Of a stretch of 64,000 bases of DNA, positions 40,085-48,680 are shown in pieces. A program made the position numbers and the translations under genes. Below the pieces are notes generated by a model. That model saw only the letters and a list, made by a program, of their open reading frames with translations. It searched no databases and was not told the DNA's origin. The DNA comes from HK1 sp965202735 (lineage in GTDB: Bacteria > Pseudomonadota > Gammaproteobacteria > HK1): the NCBI GenBank assembly GCA_965202735.1, contig OZ241844.1:3906001-3970000 (forward strand), in the 5' to 3' direction. How positions within the stretch are numbered: position 1 is the stretch's first letter; every line of letters starts with the position of its first letter.

Positions 40085-41236
40085 TCAGCGCGCGAGGCGG
40101 TCCATCAGGCGGCGCAGGAAACGCTCGCACTGGTCGACCTGGTCGAGCTCGATGTACTCGTTCGGCTGGTGGGCCTGGTCGATGGAGCCGGGGCCGCAGA
40201 TGACGGTCGAGAACCCCGCCTCCTGGAACTGGCCGGCCTCCGCCGCATAGGCCGCAGCATGGACGGCATTGTCGCCGGTGAGGGCGCGCGCGATGCGCTC
40301 GGCCTCGCCGTCCTCCTCCGGGCCGAAGGCGGGCGCCTGGTTGTCCATCCGGGTCTCGATGTTCGCCTCCGGCGCCACCCGCCGCATCGCCGGCAGCACC
40401 TCGGCCTCGTACCAGGCCCTGAAGCGGTGCACGTGGACCATCGGATCGTCCTCGGGGATCTGCCGGATGTCCCACAGGAAACGGCACCGGCGGCTGATGA
40501 TGTTCGCGGCGGTGCCGCCCTCGACGACCCCGACGTGGATGGTGGTGAACGGCGGCTCGAAGGGGAGCGCCGAGACGTTCGCCTCCGCTTCGCGCGCCAT
40601 CTCGTCGAGCTTCCCGATCAGCCGCGCCGCGACCATCACCGCGCTCACCCCGCGATGGGTCTGGCTCGAATGCGCCTCGTGGCCGGTGACCACGGTCTCC
40701 ATCACCGTGATGCCCTTGTGCGCGGTCATCACCTTCATCGAGGTCGGCTCACCGACGATGACCGCGGCGGGCCGCGGCGCCTCGGCCGCAATCCGGGCGA
40801 TCATGTCCGGTGCCCCGAGGCAGCCCACCTCCTCGTCGTAGGACAGCGCGAGGTGGATGGGACGCTTCAGCCCGCGGGCGAGCATGTCGGGCACCAGCGC
40901 GAGCGCGATGGCGGAGAAGCTCTTCATGTCGCAGGTGCCGCGCCCGTACAGGCGGCCGCCGCGCTCCACGACCTCGAACGGGTCGGTATCCCACGGCTGC
41001 CCGTCGACCGGCACCACGTCGGTATGTCCGGAGAGCACCACCCCGCCTTCCGCGTCCGGCCCGATGGTGGCGTAGAGGTTCGCCTTGGTGGCGTCCCCGT
41101 TCGGAACGATGTGGGAGTCCACGCCATGCCCGGCGAGATAGTCGCGGACGAAGTGGATCAGGTCGAGGTTGGAATCGCGCGAGACGGTGGGAAAGCCGAC
41201 CAGGGTCTCGATCATCTCTCGGGGTGAAGGGGTCAC
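40085..41236 (-). CDS. argE: Acetylornithine deacetylase
   Basis: A 383-residue M20 metallopeptidase-family enzyme removing acetate from N-acetylornithine. Metal and catalytic residues are in LSGHTDVVPVDG (His near 70), GRGTCDMKS (Asp near 100) and SYDEEVGCLG (Glu pair near 133). The dimerisation-domain histidine is in GHEAHSS, and GSIDQAHQPNEYI lies near the C-terminus. A GTG start is used at 41236. ArgE is favoured over DapE by length and the GPGSIDQAHQPNE motif. It sits next to the tRNA but on its own; argH lies 20 kb away. Confidence 0.9.
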   Translation of the reverse strand: MTPSPREMIETLVGFPTVSRDSNLDLIHFVRDYLAGHGVDSHIVPNGDATKANLYATIGPDAEGGVVLSGHTDVVPVDGQPWDTDPFEVVERGGRLYGRGTCDMKSFSAIALALVPDMLARGLKRPIHLALSYDEEVGCLGAPDMIARIAAEAPRPAAVIVGEPTSMKVMTAHKGITVMETVVTGHEAHSSQTHRGVSAVMVAARLIGKLDEMAREAEANVSALPFEPPFTTIHVGVVEGGTAANIISRRCRFLWDIRQIPEDDPMVHVHRFRAWYEAEVLPAMRRVAPEANIETRMDNQAPAFGPEEDGEAERIARALTGDNAVHAAAYAAEAGQFQEAGFSTVICGPGSIDQAHQPNEYIELDQVDQCERFLRRLMDRLAR

Positions 41237-41673
41237 GTCGTCGGGCTCCCTCGGCTGGACCCGGCGGCCGGCCGCCGGGTGTCGTCATTGATGGCAAGGT
41301 ATCCGCGAGCGTCGGCGGAAGCCTCGGCCGGACCTGGCGCGGCCGACCGCCGGATGTCGTCCGCTGCTCGCATCCAGGACTCCGGTCCGCCCCCTGAAGG
41401 CGGCCGTTTCAATCTCCATGCGTTCGCGCACCGGCCATGCCGGGACGGCGGCACGGGATCAATGAGCGGCAGCTCGGTCGGGTCGCGGCTCCACTGCCCC
41501 ATCGGGGTCGCTCTGGCACCCGTGGCTCCGGAACGATTGTCGAAACTCGGCGGGCATGGGTCAATGCAGGGCGCGGTGACGGGACTCGACGCCGATTGCG
41601 GAATCTCGCATCGGTACGCCGAAGTTGCTGCGTGCGTTACACTACCCTCGATCGCAACTGGGGGACGACGCGG
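41237..41673. other. Intergenic region argE / hicB
   Basis: 437 bp with open frames but none with a recognisable protein pattern. It probably holds the promoters of both divergent genes. No repeat family member is seen. Confidence 0.35.
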
Positions 41674-41889
41674 ATGAACCATCCCTCCTGGACCGCCATT
41701 ATCTCGCAGGACGCAGGCTGGTGGATCGGATGGATCGCAGAGATTCCTGGAGTGAATGCCCAGGAACGCACGCGGGAAGAACTGATCGAATCACTGGCCG
41801 AGGTGCTTCGAGAAGCGCTTGAAATGAACCGACACGACGCACTCGCACACGCCAACGGACGCTTCGAGGAGGTGGCCGTCTCACTTTGA
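41674..41889 (+). CDS. HicB-family antitoxin-like protein, orphan
   Basis: A 71-residue protein with the HicB partial RNase H-like fold: WTAIISQDAGWWIGWIAEIPGVNAQ followed by TREELIESLAEVLREAL. It lacks the C-terminal DNA-binding domain of long HicB forms. No hicA mRNA-interferase gene is found on either side, and the region beyond its stop is interrupted by IS630 117 bp downstream. The pair may have lost its toxin or may act alone. Confidence 0.8.
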   Translation: MNHPSWTAIISQDAGWWIGWIAEIPGVNAQERTREELIESLAEVLREALEMNRHDALAHANGRFEEVAVSL

Positions 41890-42006
41890 CCTGAAAGTAA
41901 CTACTCACCCGCACTTGGTAGCCGCATGAAGAAGTCGTAGGCCCCGAAGAGAGCGGCTCGGCCAGGGCCGAAGCAAGGACGCCCTCACTTCGCCCTTGAC
42001 AACATA

Positions 42007-43158
42007 GTGTGGTGTCCCGCAAATACGAGTAATATGATAATATCGGCCTCATCAGCAACAGGAGGCCACCGGATGCCACGCGGACGCCCACTTCCCCCTT
42101 TGGTGCTCACCGACGAGCAGCACGAACAACTGACTGCTCTGTCCCGTTCCACCTCCATGCCTTTCGCTCTGGTCCAGCGCGCTCGCATCATTCTGACCTG
42201 TGCCAAGGGGCTGACCAATACGGCGGTGGCCGAGCAAGTGAACGTCTCCCTCTCGGCGGTGGGCAAGTGGCGCCGCCGGTTTCTCGACCGCGGGGTCCAG
42301 GGACTGCATGACGAGCTTCGTCCGGGGCGGCCCCGCACCTATGACGATGAAAAGGTCGCCGAGCTGATCAACCGGGCCTTGCAGGAGAAGCCCGACAACG
42401 CCAGCGCCTGGAGCGTGCGCCTGATGGCCCAGGCCGAGGGCGTGTCGAAGAGCACCGTGCAACGATGGTTTTCCCTGTTCGGGCTCAAGCCGCATCTGAG
42501 CGACACCTTCAAGCTGTCCAGCGACCCGTTCTTCATCGAGAAGGTGCGCGATGTGACCGGCCTGTATCTCAACCCCCCGGACAACGCGATGGTGCTGTGC
42601 GTGGATGAGAAGAGCCAGATCCAAGCCCTCAATCGAACCCAGCCCACCTTGCCGCTGGGGCTGGGCTATGTCGAGGGCTATACCCATGACTATATCCGTC
42701 ATGGCACCACGACGCTGTTCGCCGCCCTGGATGTGGCCACCGGCAAGGTGCTCGGGCGATGCTGCAAGCGACATCGCCATCAGGAGTTTCTGGCCTTCCT
42801 GCGGCTCATCGACCGTGAGACGCCGCCCGAGCTCGACATCCATCTGGTTCTGGACAATTATGCGACCCACAAGCATCCCAAGGTCCGGGCGTGGCTCGCC
42901 AAACGCCCGCGCTTCCATCTTCATTTCACACCGACCTCCGCCTCATGGATCAATCAAGTGGAACGCTGGTTCGGCCTCATCAGTCAGCGGGCCATCAAGC
43001 GGGGCTCGTTTGACAGCGTTGCTCAACTCGTCAGCACGATTGAGCGCTTCATCGCACAGTACAATGACGGCGCATCCCCTTTCGTATGGGTTGCAACGGC
43101 GGAGTCGGTCTTCGGCAAGCTTGAACGATTATCTTCTCGTATTTGCGGGACACCACAA
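42007..43158 (+). mobile_element. IS630-family insertion sequence, intact
   Basis: The 22-bp inverted ends TGTGGTGTCCCGCAAATACG... lie at 42008-42029 and 43136-43157 and match perfectly. A TA dinucleotide flanks the element on both sides (42005-42006 and 43159-43160), the target duplication typical of IS630/Tc1. The insertion split a perfect 11-bp hairpin: ACAACATAGCG pairs with CGCTATGTTGT when the flanks are rejoined. Confidence 0.93.
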
Positions 43159-43161
43159 TAG
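42073..43161 (+). CDS. IS630-family transposase
   Basis: A 362-residue full-length transposase with an N-terminal HTH (GLTNTAVAEQVNVSLSAVGKWRRRF), then a DDE domain with Asp in MVLCVDEKSQIQAL, Asp in HLVLDNYATHKHP and Glu in SWINQVERWFGLI. AGGAGG lies shortly before the ATG at 42073. The last codon before the stop falls at the IS end and the TAG stop itself is completed by the duplicated TA of the target site. It is apparently functional. Confidence 0.95.
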   Translation: MPRGRPLPPLVLTDEQHEQLTALSRSTSMPFALVQRARIILTCAKGLTNTAVAEQVNVSLSAVGKWRRRFLDRGVQGLHDELRPGRPRTYDDEKVAELINRALQEKPDNASAWSVRLMAQAEGVSKSTVQRWFSLFGLKPHLSDTFKLSSDPFFIEKVRDVTGLYLNPPDNAMVLCVDEKSQIQALNRTQPTLPLGLGYVEGYTHDYIRHGTTTLFAALDVATGKVLGRCCKRHRHQEFLAFLRLIDRETPPELDIHLVLDNYATHKHPKVRAWLAKRPRFHLHFTPTSASWINQVERWFGLISQRAIKRGSFDSVAQLVSTIERFIAQYNDGASPFVWVATAESVFGKLERLSSRICGTPQ

Positions 43162-43173
43162 CGCCGCGTCGCT

Positions 43174-43875
43174 ATGTTGTGGCTCCCATACAGGCGGTGG
43201 GGGGTGGCGCGGGTGGGCTACTTCGGGTCGAAGGCAACCTCGGGGCTGTGTCAGCCCCTGATTGCCATGATGCCGCCGCACGACACCTACATCGAGACCC
43301 ATCTCGGTGGGGGCGCCATCATGAGGCGCAAGCCCGCGGCGTTGCGCAACATCGGCATCGACCGAGACGCCCGCGCCCTCGATGCGTTCGAATGCGACTA
43401 CCCGGTCGAGCTCGTGCACGGCTGCGCCCACCGGTTCCTCGGCGCGTACCGGTTCGAGGGCACGGAGCTCGTCTACTGCGACCCGCCGTATCTGAAGCGC
43501 ACCCGCACCTCGAAGCGGCGCTACCGGTTCGACTACGAGGAGGCGGACCATCTCGCGCTGCTGGAGCTGCTCCAGGGGGTGCCCTGTGCGGTGATGGTCT
43601 CGGGGTATCGCTCGGCGCTGTACGAGGAGCACCTTCGGGGCTGGCGCAGCGTCGAGTGGCAGGTGATGAACCAGGGCGGCGTGCGCACCGAGAAGCTGTG
43701 GTTCAACTTCATCCCCGACCGGTTGCACTGGGCGCGCTACGCGGGGAAGAACTTCACCGACCGCCAGCGCATCAAGCGCAAGGCCGAGCGCTGGGCTCGG
43801 CGCTACGCGGCGTTGCCGGTCGCCGAACGTCTCGCAGTGCTCGGCGCGATGATGGCGGTCGAGGCCGAGCGGTAG
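43174..43875 (+). CDS. DNA adenine N6-methyltransferase (D12 class)
   Basis: A protein of up to 233 residues with motif I GYFGSKATSGL near the N-terminus and the catalytic DPPY in YCDPPYLKR near residue 107, as in D12/Dam-type methylases. An acidic THLGGGAIMRR block is also present. It would transfer methyl from S-adenosylmethionine to adenine in DNA. The ATG at 43174 falls in the split hairpin; GTG at 43204 begins closer to motif I and may be the true start. It ends nine bases before an IS66 transposase fragment on the same strand, so it may be cargo of a mobile element. There is no companion nuclease. Confidence 0.85.
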   Translation: MLWLPYRRWGVARVGYFGSKATSGLCQPLIAMMPPHDTYIETHLGGGAIMRRKPAALRNIGIDRDARALDAFECDYPVELVHGCAHRFLGAYRFEGTELVYCDPPYLKRTRTSKRRYRFDYEEADHLALLELLQGVPCAVMVSGYRSALYEEHLRGWRSVEWQVMNQGGVRTEKLWFNFIPDRLHWARYAGKNFTDRQRIKRKAERWARRYAALPVAERLAVLGAMMAVEAER

Positions 43876-43884
43876 GCGCCTCCC

Positions 43885-44243
43885 ATGGCGACGGTGAACA
43901 AGGCGTCGCTGCGCGCGCAGTTCGACGCACTGAACGCGCGCTTCGAGGCGCTGTGCGCCGCGGGCAAGATGAGTGCCGAGAGCCGCGCCCTCGTCGACGC
44001 CACCGCCCGGACCCGCCCCGGCGCCAAGGGCAAGGGCCCCTCGACGAACGCCGAGCGCTGCGCCCACACCCGCACCCGCGTGCACACCCGAAGGCTCACC
44101 GTCGATGCCTGCGCGCGCTGTGGCGAGGACCTCACCGACACCGCAGCCACCGGCCACGAGCGGCGCGCCCTCGTCGATATCGTGTTCGAGAAGGTCGTGC
44201 GTCACGCCGACGCCGACATCAAGCACTGCCCGCGCTGCCACTC
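43885..44243 (+). pseudogene. IS66-type transposase (TnpC) N-terminal fragment
   Basis: About 120 residues: a leucine-rich start (LRAQFDALNARFEAL), a basic linker, then a zinc-binding segment with CARCGEDL and HCPRCHS, as in the IS66 TnpC zinc finger. The frame is cut at about 44243, where ISKra4 sequence in the opposite orientation begins. The catalytic DDE domain is missing, so the gene is dead. Confidence 0.65.
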
Positions 44244-45228
44244 CATACAGCGCCTTGGCGACATCGAAGATGTGCTGCTTGGCGTGGAAGATATCGACGC
44301 TCTGGATGGCGTCCGGCACATGCTCGTCGGCGAAGTTCCAGATCCAGGGCGCGCCATCGCCGAGGACGACCCGGCGCTCGACGCTGAACAGGTCACGGCG
44401 CTTGCTCTCGCGCCACACCCGACGGGCAAAGGGGGCAAGCTCCTTGTCCGTATCGCGGGTCGCGACCGATTCGATGGCCGCGTTATAGGTGACGGAGCCG
44501 GCGTCGCGAAGAGGCTGTCCCGAGGGGTCGCGGCCGCTTGCGGACCAGAGGACGGCGAGCTTCACTTCCCGGGTGCGGGCCGAGCCATCGGGCTGCTTGC
44601 CGGCGCGCCCTGCGGTCTCGGCCCGGCGCACCGGCACCGCCGTGCCGTCGAGACCCAGATGAGAGTGGCGGCGCTCGCCGGCTCTGCCTCGACGACCTCG
44701 CGTTCGTCGCGGGCGACCTCGCGGCCCAGGGCCTCGGCGTGGCGCTCGACCTGCTTGGGTTGGACCGCAAGGCCGGCCAGCTCGCGCAGCAGCGAGCTGG
44801 AGTTGTCGAAGCTGAGCTGCGCAGCGCACAGGCCGACCATGCGCATCACGCCGGGCGACAGGGACTGGTCTTGCAGGCCCAGCGCCTGGTCGCGCGGGCT
44901 GAAGCCGCTGGCGCACGCCGCGCAGTGATACCAGGCTCGTTCCAGGGTCAAGGGTCCCAGGGCCGTGGTGAAGGTCTTGGAGCGGCGCCCGGCACGATGG
45001 GCGGTGGCGCCACAGGCGCAGGTGCGCTGCGAGGGCTCACCGTCGCAGAGGTCGGCGTTGAGCCGAGCCGCCAGCAGCGCGGCGGCGGTGGCGAGCGCAG
45101 TCTCGCGGACGACACGCTCGACCACTTCGGAGTCGAGGCCGTCGGCGCATCCGTCGATCAGACGGTCGATGTCCCTTGAGACTTCCCGCTGGAGCGCGGT
45201 GGTGAAGGCCCCCTTTTTTGGCGCTGGC
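44244..45228 (-). pseudogene. ISKra4-family transposase, frameshifted and truncated
   Basis: The N-terminal part reads KGAFTTALQREVSRDIDRLI through CACGATAHRAGRR, GPLTLERAWYHCAACASGF and SFDNSSSLLRELAGL. Near 44657 the frame shifts. The reading then continues as LDGTAVPVRRAETAG, REVKLAVLWSASGRDP, VLGDGAPWIWNFAD and DIFHAKQHIFDVAKALYG, where it is cut by the IS66 fragment. The motifs identify ISKra4. The C-terminal third and the element's right end are absent. Confidence 0.85.
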
Positions 45229-45561
45229 GTCCCGTGCGGATTCCAGCCGTGCCTGGGCCAGCGCCTCGCTGGCCTCGAGGAACTCCAGCGACAGGGCCTT
45301 GAAGCGGCGGTACTGCTCGACCTGGGCGCGCGTTGCCGCCACCTCGTGTGCGCGAATGCGCACCGACCTCTGGCGGCCATTGAGTGAGCGGTGGAGCACG
45401 TGTCCGGGATGCCCGGGGTCGCCGTGCTCGGCGCAGTGGCAGTTCGGCTTGCCGCACCGTGACGCGGTCTGTGACAGTGTTCCGGGGCGCAGGTCGCCGA
45501 GCGTGGCAAACTGGCTCTGCGCCTGGTTGCGTCGTTGCTCGAGGTGGTGGATATCGGTCAT
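45210..45561 (-). CDS. ISKra4-associated first ORF (DUF6788-like)
   Basis: About 117 recognisable residues: MTDIHHLEQRRNQAQSQFA, a cysteine/histidine motif CGKPNCHCAEHGDPGHPGH, then a helical RAQVEQYRRFKALSLEFLEA segment. It lies upstream of, and in a different frame from, the transposase. The two frames meet at an A6G5 run (45210-45220). Reading on into the transposase needs a +1 shift or polymerase slippage. The open frame itself continues to 45037 in non-family sequence. A role in transposition is inferred from co-occurrence. Confidence 0.6.
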
Positions 45562-46060
45562 CGGTCTCTCCTGCGGGCATGACTTGTATGTAGATTATTA
45601 CAAGACATGGCACCGCAATGGCAAGCCCACCGCCACCAACGCCGACAACTCACAAATTTGTCGTACACCCGTAGTTACCTCCATCCTTCCCAACGGCCAA
45701 AGGGTTCGGTATCCACGTAAGCGGGTCAACTCCATCGGATGGCTCCAAGGTGGCTCGCAGGCGCGAGCGTGACCCCGGAGCTTCGCGTTGGCAACACGAG
45801 CCGTGTGCTCAAGGAGGCATGAAATGACCGGGTCTTGCAGCCTATACATAAATTCAGTCAGTTACAGACGAATTCTCAGCTAAATTATGAGGGGATCTCT
45901 AAGGCGCCAAACCCATCCTTCCCGTCCGTCAAACAGAACGAAATGCGAGACTTCGGCGAGTACCGGATGGCGCGCTACGTGCTCAGCGCATATGACCTAC
46001 TCGAACGCGGGCACCCTCTCGGTCTTCATGCCAACGCTGTATAGGGGGACTGCGCTACGG
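45562..46060. other. AT-richer intergenic region beside ISKra4 remnant
   Basis: 499 bp, lower in GC than the surroundings, with a weak CTTGTA...TACAAG palindrome near 45580 that could be the outer end of the ISKra4 element. Short frames exist but none looks protein-coding. Confidence 0.4.
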
Positions 46061-47071
46061 CTACGCCAAGACTCGACTCGAAGTCGCAAGCGTTTCGTGC
46101 GCATGCGTTGAGCGATCCAAGTAATCTGAGAGGTTGAATGTCTGTTTTTCGCACTCGCGTTGGAATTCCACCATCCACTCTCCAGCCAACCGTTGGAGTG
46201 TGTTCTTGTCCTTACGCAAACACAAGTTCGAAACCGGGTGAGACGCCAACTCCGTAGCGGCCTGCAACGCAGAATACGCATTTTCGCCAAGTTGATCTGC
46301 GTATTTTCTGTACAACGATTCGATATATCCTTCTAGGCGGAACCAGTCGCGCTGGAAGGCGTTGAAGTTTGAATCTTCTTCTTTTCTTGCGTTTTTCGGC
46401 ACTCGTATGGCAAGAATAGTCTGAACCAATTTCTTGCCATGTTCCTTGGGGAACTCATACCGACGCAAGCCATCAAACGCGTCTTTGAATTCCCGCTGCA
46501 TCTTTCGGACGCGATCGTGGTTCACGACAAAGGCAATGTCAGATTGAATCTTGTCGCGGGTGTGAGCGAACGAAAAGGAAATGATGTCGCCCGGCGCTGT
46601 CATTCCATTCGCGCATACTTTCCTGTAACAGCCAATAGTGAATCTCAGGGCGCGTTGTGCATTATAGCTGTTTGTGACGCGAATATACGGGCCATAGGTA
46701 TCAGGAACACCCTCTCGCGTCCCAGCCATGACATAGTCGAAGTTCAGCTTTTCCGTCCTGTGTCTGAGATCCACATGGCAATAGATCGCCGATGGTGGAG
46801 CATCGACTGCAAATATCTCCCATTCATCCTCCGTGGTTTCCTCGAACACTGCCCGTGCGCACTTGCGTGCGTAATCACAGGCTTCTCGATTGGTGACCAA
46901 GCGGTAGTCCTTGCTCACGACACCAAGGACTTCATTGGTTCTGCCGTTGAGTATCGCCATTCTGTTGGAGATGGGGATTTCCATTCCCGAATGGTTGCCG
47001 GAGGGCTTGGTGAAGATCGGCTGGGTTTCAACAGGGAAGAACAACTCTTCGACGTTTGTGATACGCGGCAT
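46061..47071 (-). CDS. DUF932 family protein (phage/plasmid-related)
   Basis: A 336-residue protein of the DUF932 group, often carried by phages, plasmids and islands. Typical blocks are ILNGRTNEVLGVVSKDYRLVTN near the N-terminus, then PYIRVTNSYNAQRALRFTIGCYRKVCANGM and HTRDKIQSDI. The C-terminal half is helical. Function is unknown. The ATG at 47071 is preceded by GAGGAT. Base composition is clearly lower in GC than its neighbours (visible in stretches such as 46350-46400), and it lies beside IS remnants, so it is probably acquired. Confidence 0.82.
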   Translation of the reverse strand: MPRITNVEELFFPVETQPIFTKPSGNHSGMEIPISNRMAILNGRTNEVLGVVSKDYRLVTNREACDYARKCARAVFEETTEDEWEIFAVDAPPSAIYCHVDLRHRTEKLNFDYVMAGTREGVPDTYGPYIRVTNSYNAQRALRFTIGCYRKVCANGMTAPGDIISFSFAHTRDKIQSDIAFVVNHDRVRKMQREFKDAFDGLRRYEFPKEHGKKLVQTILAIRVPKNARKEEDSNFNAFQRDWFRLEGYIESLYRKYADQLGENAYSALQAATELASHPVSNLCLRKDKNTLQRLAGEWMVEFQRECEKQTFNLSDYLDRSTHAHETLATSSRVLA

Positions 47072-47322
47072 GATCGGCCTATCCTCGCAATTCGCTTGTA
47101 AGCGACTCATGAAGTACGTCGTTCCGTAAGGTCGCTGACGGTGCCACAGTGCACGCTCCATGTCGACTGCGAGAGTGCGCGCCCACGCAACCAGCCTGTT
47201 GATCCCGGCGCTCGTGGAGTCGATAGCCTCGCCAGGATATCCGGACGAAACGCCGCTCGCCTGCGTCAACCGACCATCCAGCGTCACAAATTGATCGGAT
47301 TCGGCCGGCGGGCGCGCCCTGA

Positions 47323-48363
47323 TCACACCCGGTCTCCGAGGTCGAGCGCCTGCCCGAGCTGGTCGAGGCGCTCCGCGACGGTGTCGCCGATCGGGCTGAG
47401 ACGCAGCGTGTCCACTCCGGCATCGCGGTACTGCCGGATCCGCTCGCGCACCATGGCCGGGGTTCCGATGAGGCTGCTGCGCAGGATCAGATCGTCCGGC
47501 ACCGCCGCTGCGGCCTCCTCCCGGCGGCGGTCGAGCCACAGCCGCCGCACCTCGCGCGCCGCCTCCTCCCACCCCGCGCGGCGGAACGCGTCGTTGTAGA
47601 AGTTCGTGGTCGCGGAGCCCATCGCGCCGAGCTGGAACGCCATCGCGGGCTTGAGCTTCGCCACCGTCTCGTCCACGTCGTCGGTGATGCGGAGCCGCCC
47701 GCCCGCCTGGAGGTCCAGGTCCGAGAGCGTGCGGCCGGCGCGGGCCGCGCCGCGGGCGAGCGGCTCGAAGAAGACGTCCGCGCGGTCGGGGACGAACGAG
47801 GTCCCGAGCCATCCCCGCGCCCGCTCCCCGGTCAGCTCGAGGCTGCGCGGGGCGAGGGTGGCGAGGTAGACGGGAAGCTCCGGGCGAGGGGCACCGGACA
47901 GCGCGATGGCCTTGCCCTCTCCGTCCGGCAGCGGGAGCGTGAAGTGCCGGCCCCGGTAGGCGATACGCTCGCCCCGCAACGCCATCTCGACGATGTCCAG
48001 GGTCTCGCGCAGACGCCCGAGCGGCCTCGCGAACCGCACCCCGTGCATCCCCTCCACCACTTGCGGGCCGCTCACCCCGAGCCCCAGCACGAACCGGCCG
48101 CCGGTCATGCGGTCGAGGCTCGCCGCGGTCATCGCGATCATCGGCGGGGCGCGGGCGGTGATCTGCATGATGCCGGTGCCGAGACGGATACGGGAGGTGA
48201 CCGCGGCGAGATACGCGACCGCGGTCGCCGCATCCTGTCCCCAGGCCTCCGCCGACCACGCGAAGTCCACCCCGAGGTGCTCCGCCTCGCGCACGTACTC
48301 GACGACGTCGGACCAGGCATCGCCGTTGCCGCCCGCGCCTCCGAAGGAGATCGACGTTCTCAT
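47323..48363 (-). CDS. LLM-class F420/FMN-dependent luciferase-like oxidoreductase
   Basis: A 346-residue TIM-barrel flavoprotein of the bacterial-luciferase superfamily. Visible blocks include HLGVDFAWSAEAWGQDA, SRIRLGTGIMQITARAP, SLDRMTGGRFVLGLGVSGPQVVEG and a C-terminal DTLRLSPIGDT. It is cytoplasmic. Some relatives use F420, others FMNH2 supplied by a reductase; no reductase is nearby. It is last in line after the second peptide ABC transporter (oppF 317 bp upstream, with a repeat between), so it may or may not be in that transcript. Substrate unknown. Confidence 0.88.
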   Translation of the reverse strand: MRTSISFGGAGGNGDAWSDVVEYVREAEHLGVDFAWSAEAWGQDAATAVAYLAAVTSRIRLGTGIMQITARAPPMIAMTAASLDRMTGGRFVLGLGVSGPQVVEGMHGVRFARPLGRLRETLDIVEMALRGERIAYRGRHFTLPLPDGEGKAIALSGAPRPELPVYLATLAPRSLELTGERARGWLGTSFVPDRADVFFEPLARGAARAGRTLSDLDLQAGGRLRITDDVDETVAKLKPAMAFQLGAMGSATTNFYNDAFRRAGWEEAAREVRRLWLDRRREEAAAAVPDDLILRSSLIGTPAMVRERIRQYRDAGVDTLRLSPIGDTVAERLDQLGQALDLGDRV

Positions 48364-48519
48364 GCCATCCCCCATGCGTATCGTCCGCCCGGCAGGCTGC
48401 CCCGTCGGCGGCATGTCGTGAAGCCGCGTCCGGGCGGTGTCGGGGCTCGTTTGCCGTGAAAGCACTCCGGGATGCGGCACGACGCTTCCCGTGCACCGAG
48501 AGGGGGGCGGTTCCATCGC

Positions 48520-48577
48520 CCCATCCCAACCCCCCCCCCTCACCCCAACCCCTCTCCCGGGGGGAGAGGGGCTTTTT
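48520..48577. repeat. Intergenic CCCTCACCCCAACCCCTCTCCC-type repeat
   Basis: A C-rich run precedes a perfect 10-bp hairpin, CCCCTCTCCC/GGGAGAGGGG (48549-48571), followed by TTTTT. It reads as a terminator only on the plus strand, where no gene ends. The same unit recurs twice at 60251-60341. This motif is a widespread proteobacterial intergenic repeat. Confidence 0.75.
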
Positions 48578-48680
48578 GCCGCCGGTCGCCGACAGGAAGA
48601 AGGCCCAGCGGCCGGTGGGCGCCGGTCTGCCGCATCCGCCGGCGCCGCGATACCGCGCCGGGCGGCCTCCCCGGATGGAC

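Noticed and set aside
41890..42006. A hicA toxin gene next to hicB
   Set aside because: No frame in this gap shows the HicA dsRBD-like pattern; only a four-codon open frame precedes the IS.
48549..48577. CCCCTCTCCC hairpin with T-run as a Rho-independent terminator
   Set aside because: Both adjacent genes are on the minus strand, where the stem is preceded rather than followed by the A/T run. It matches a common intergenic repeat also present at 60.3 kb.
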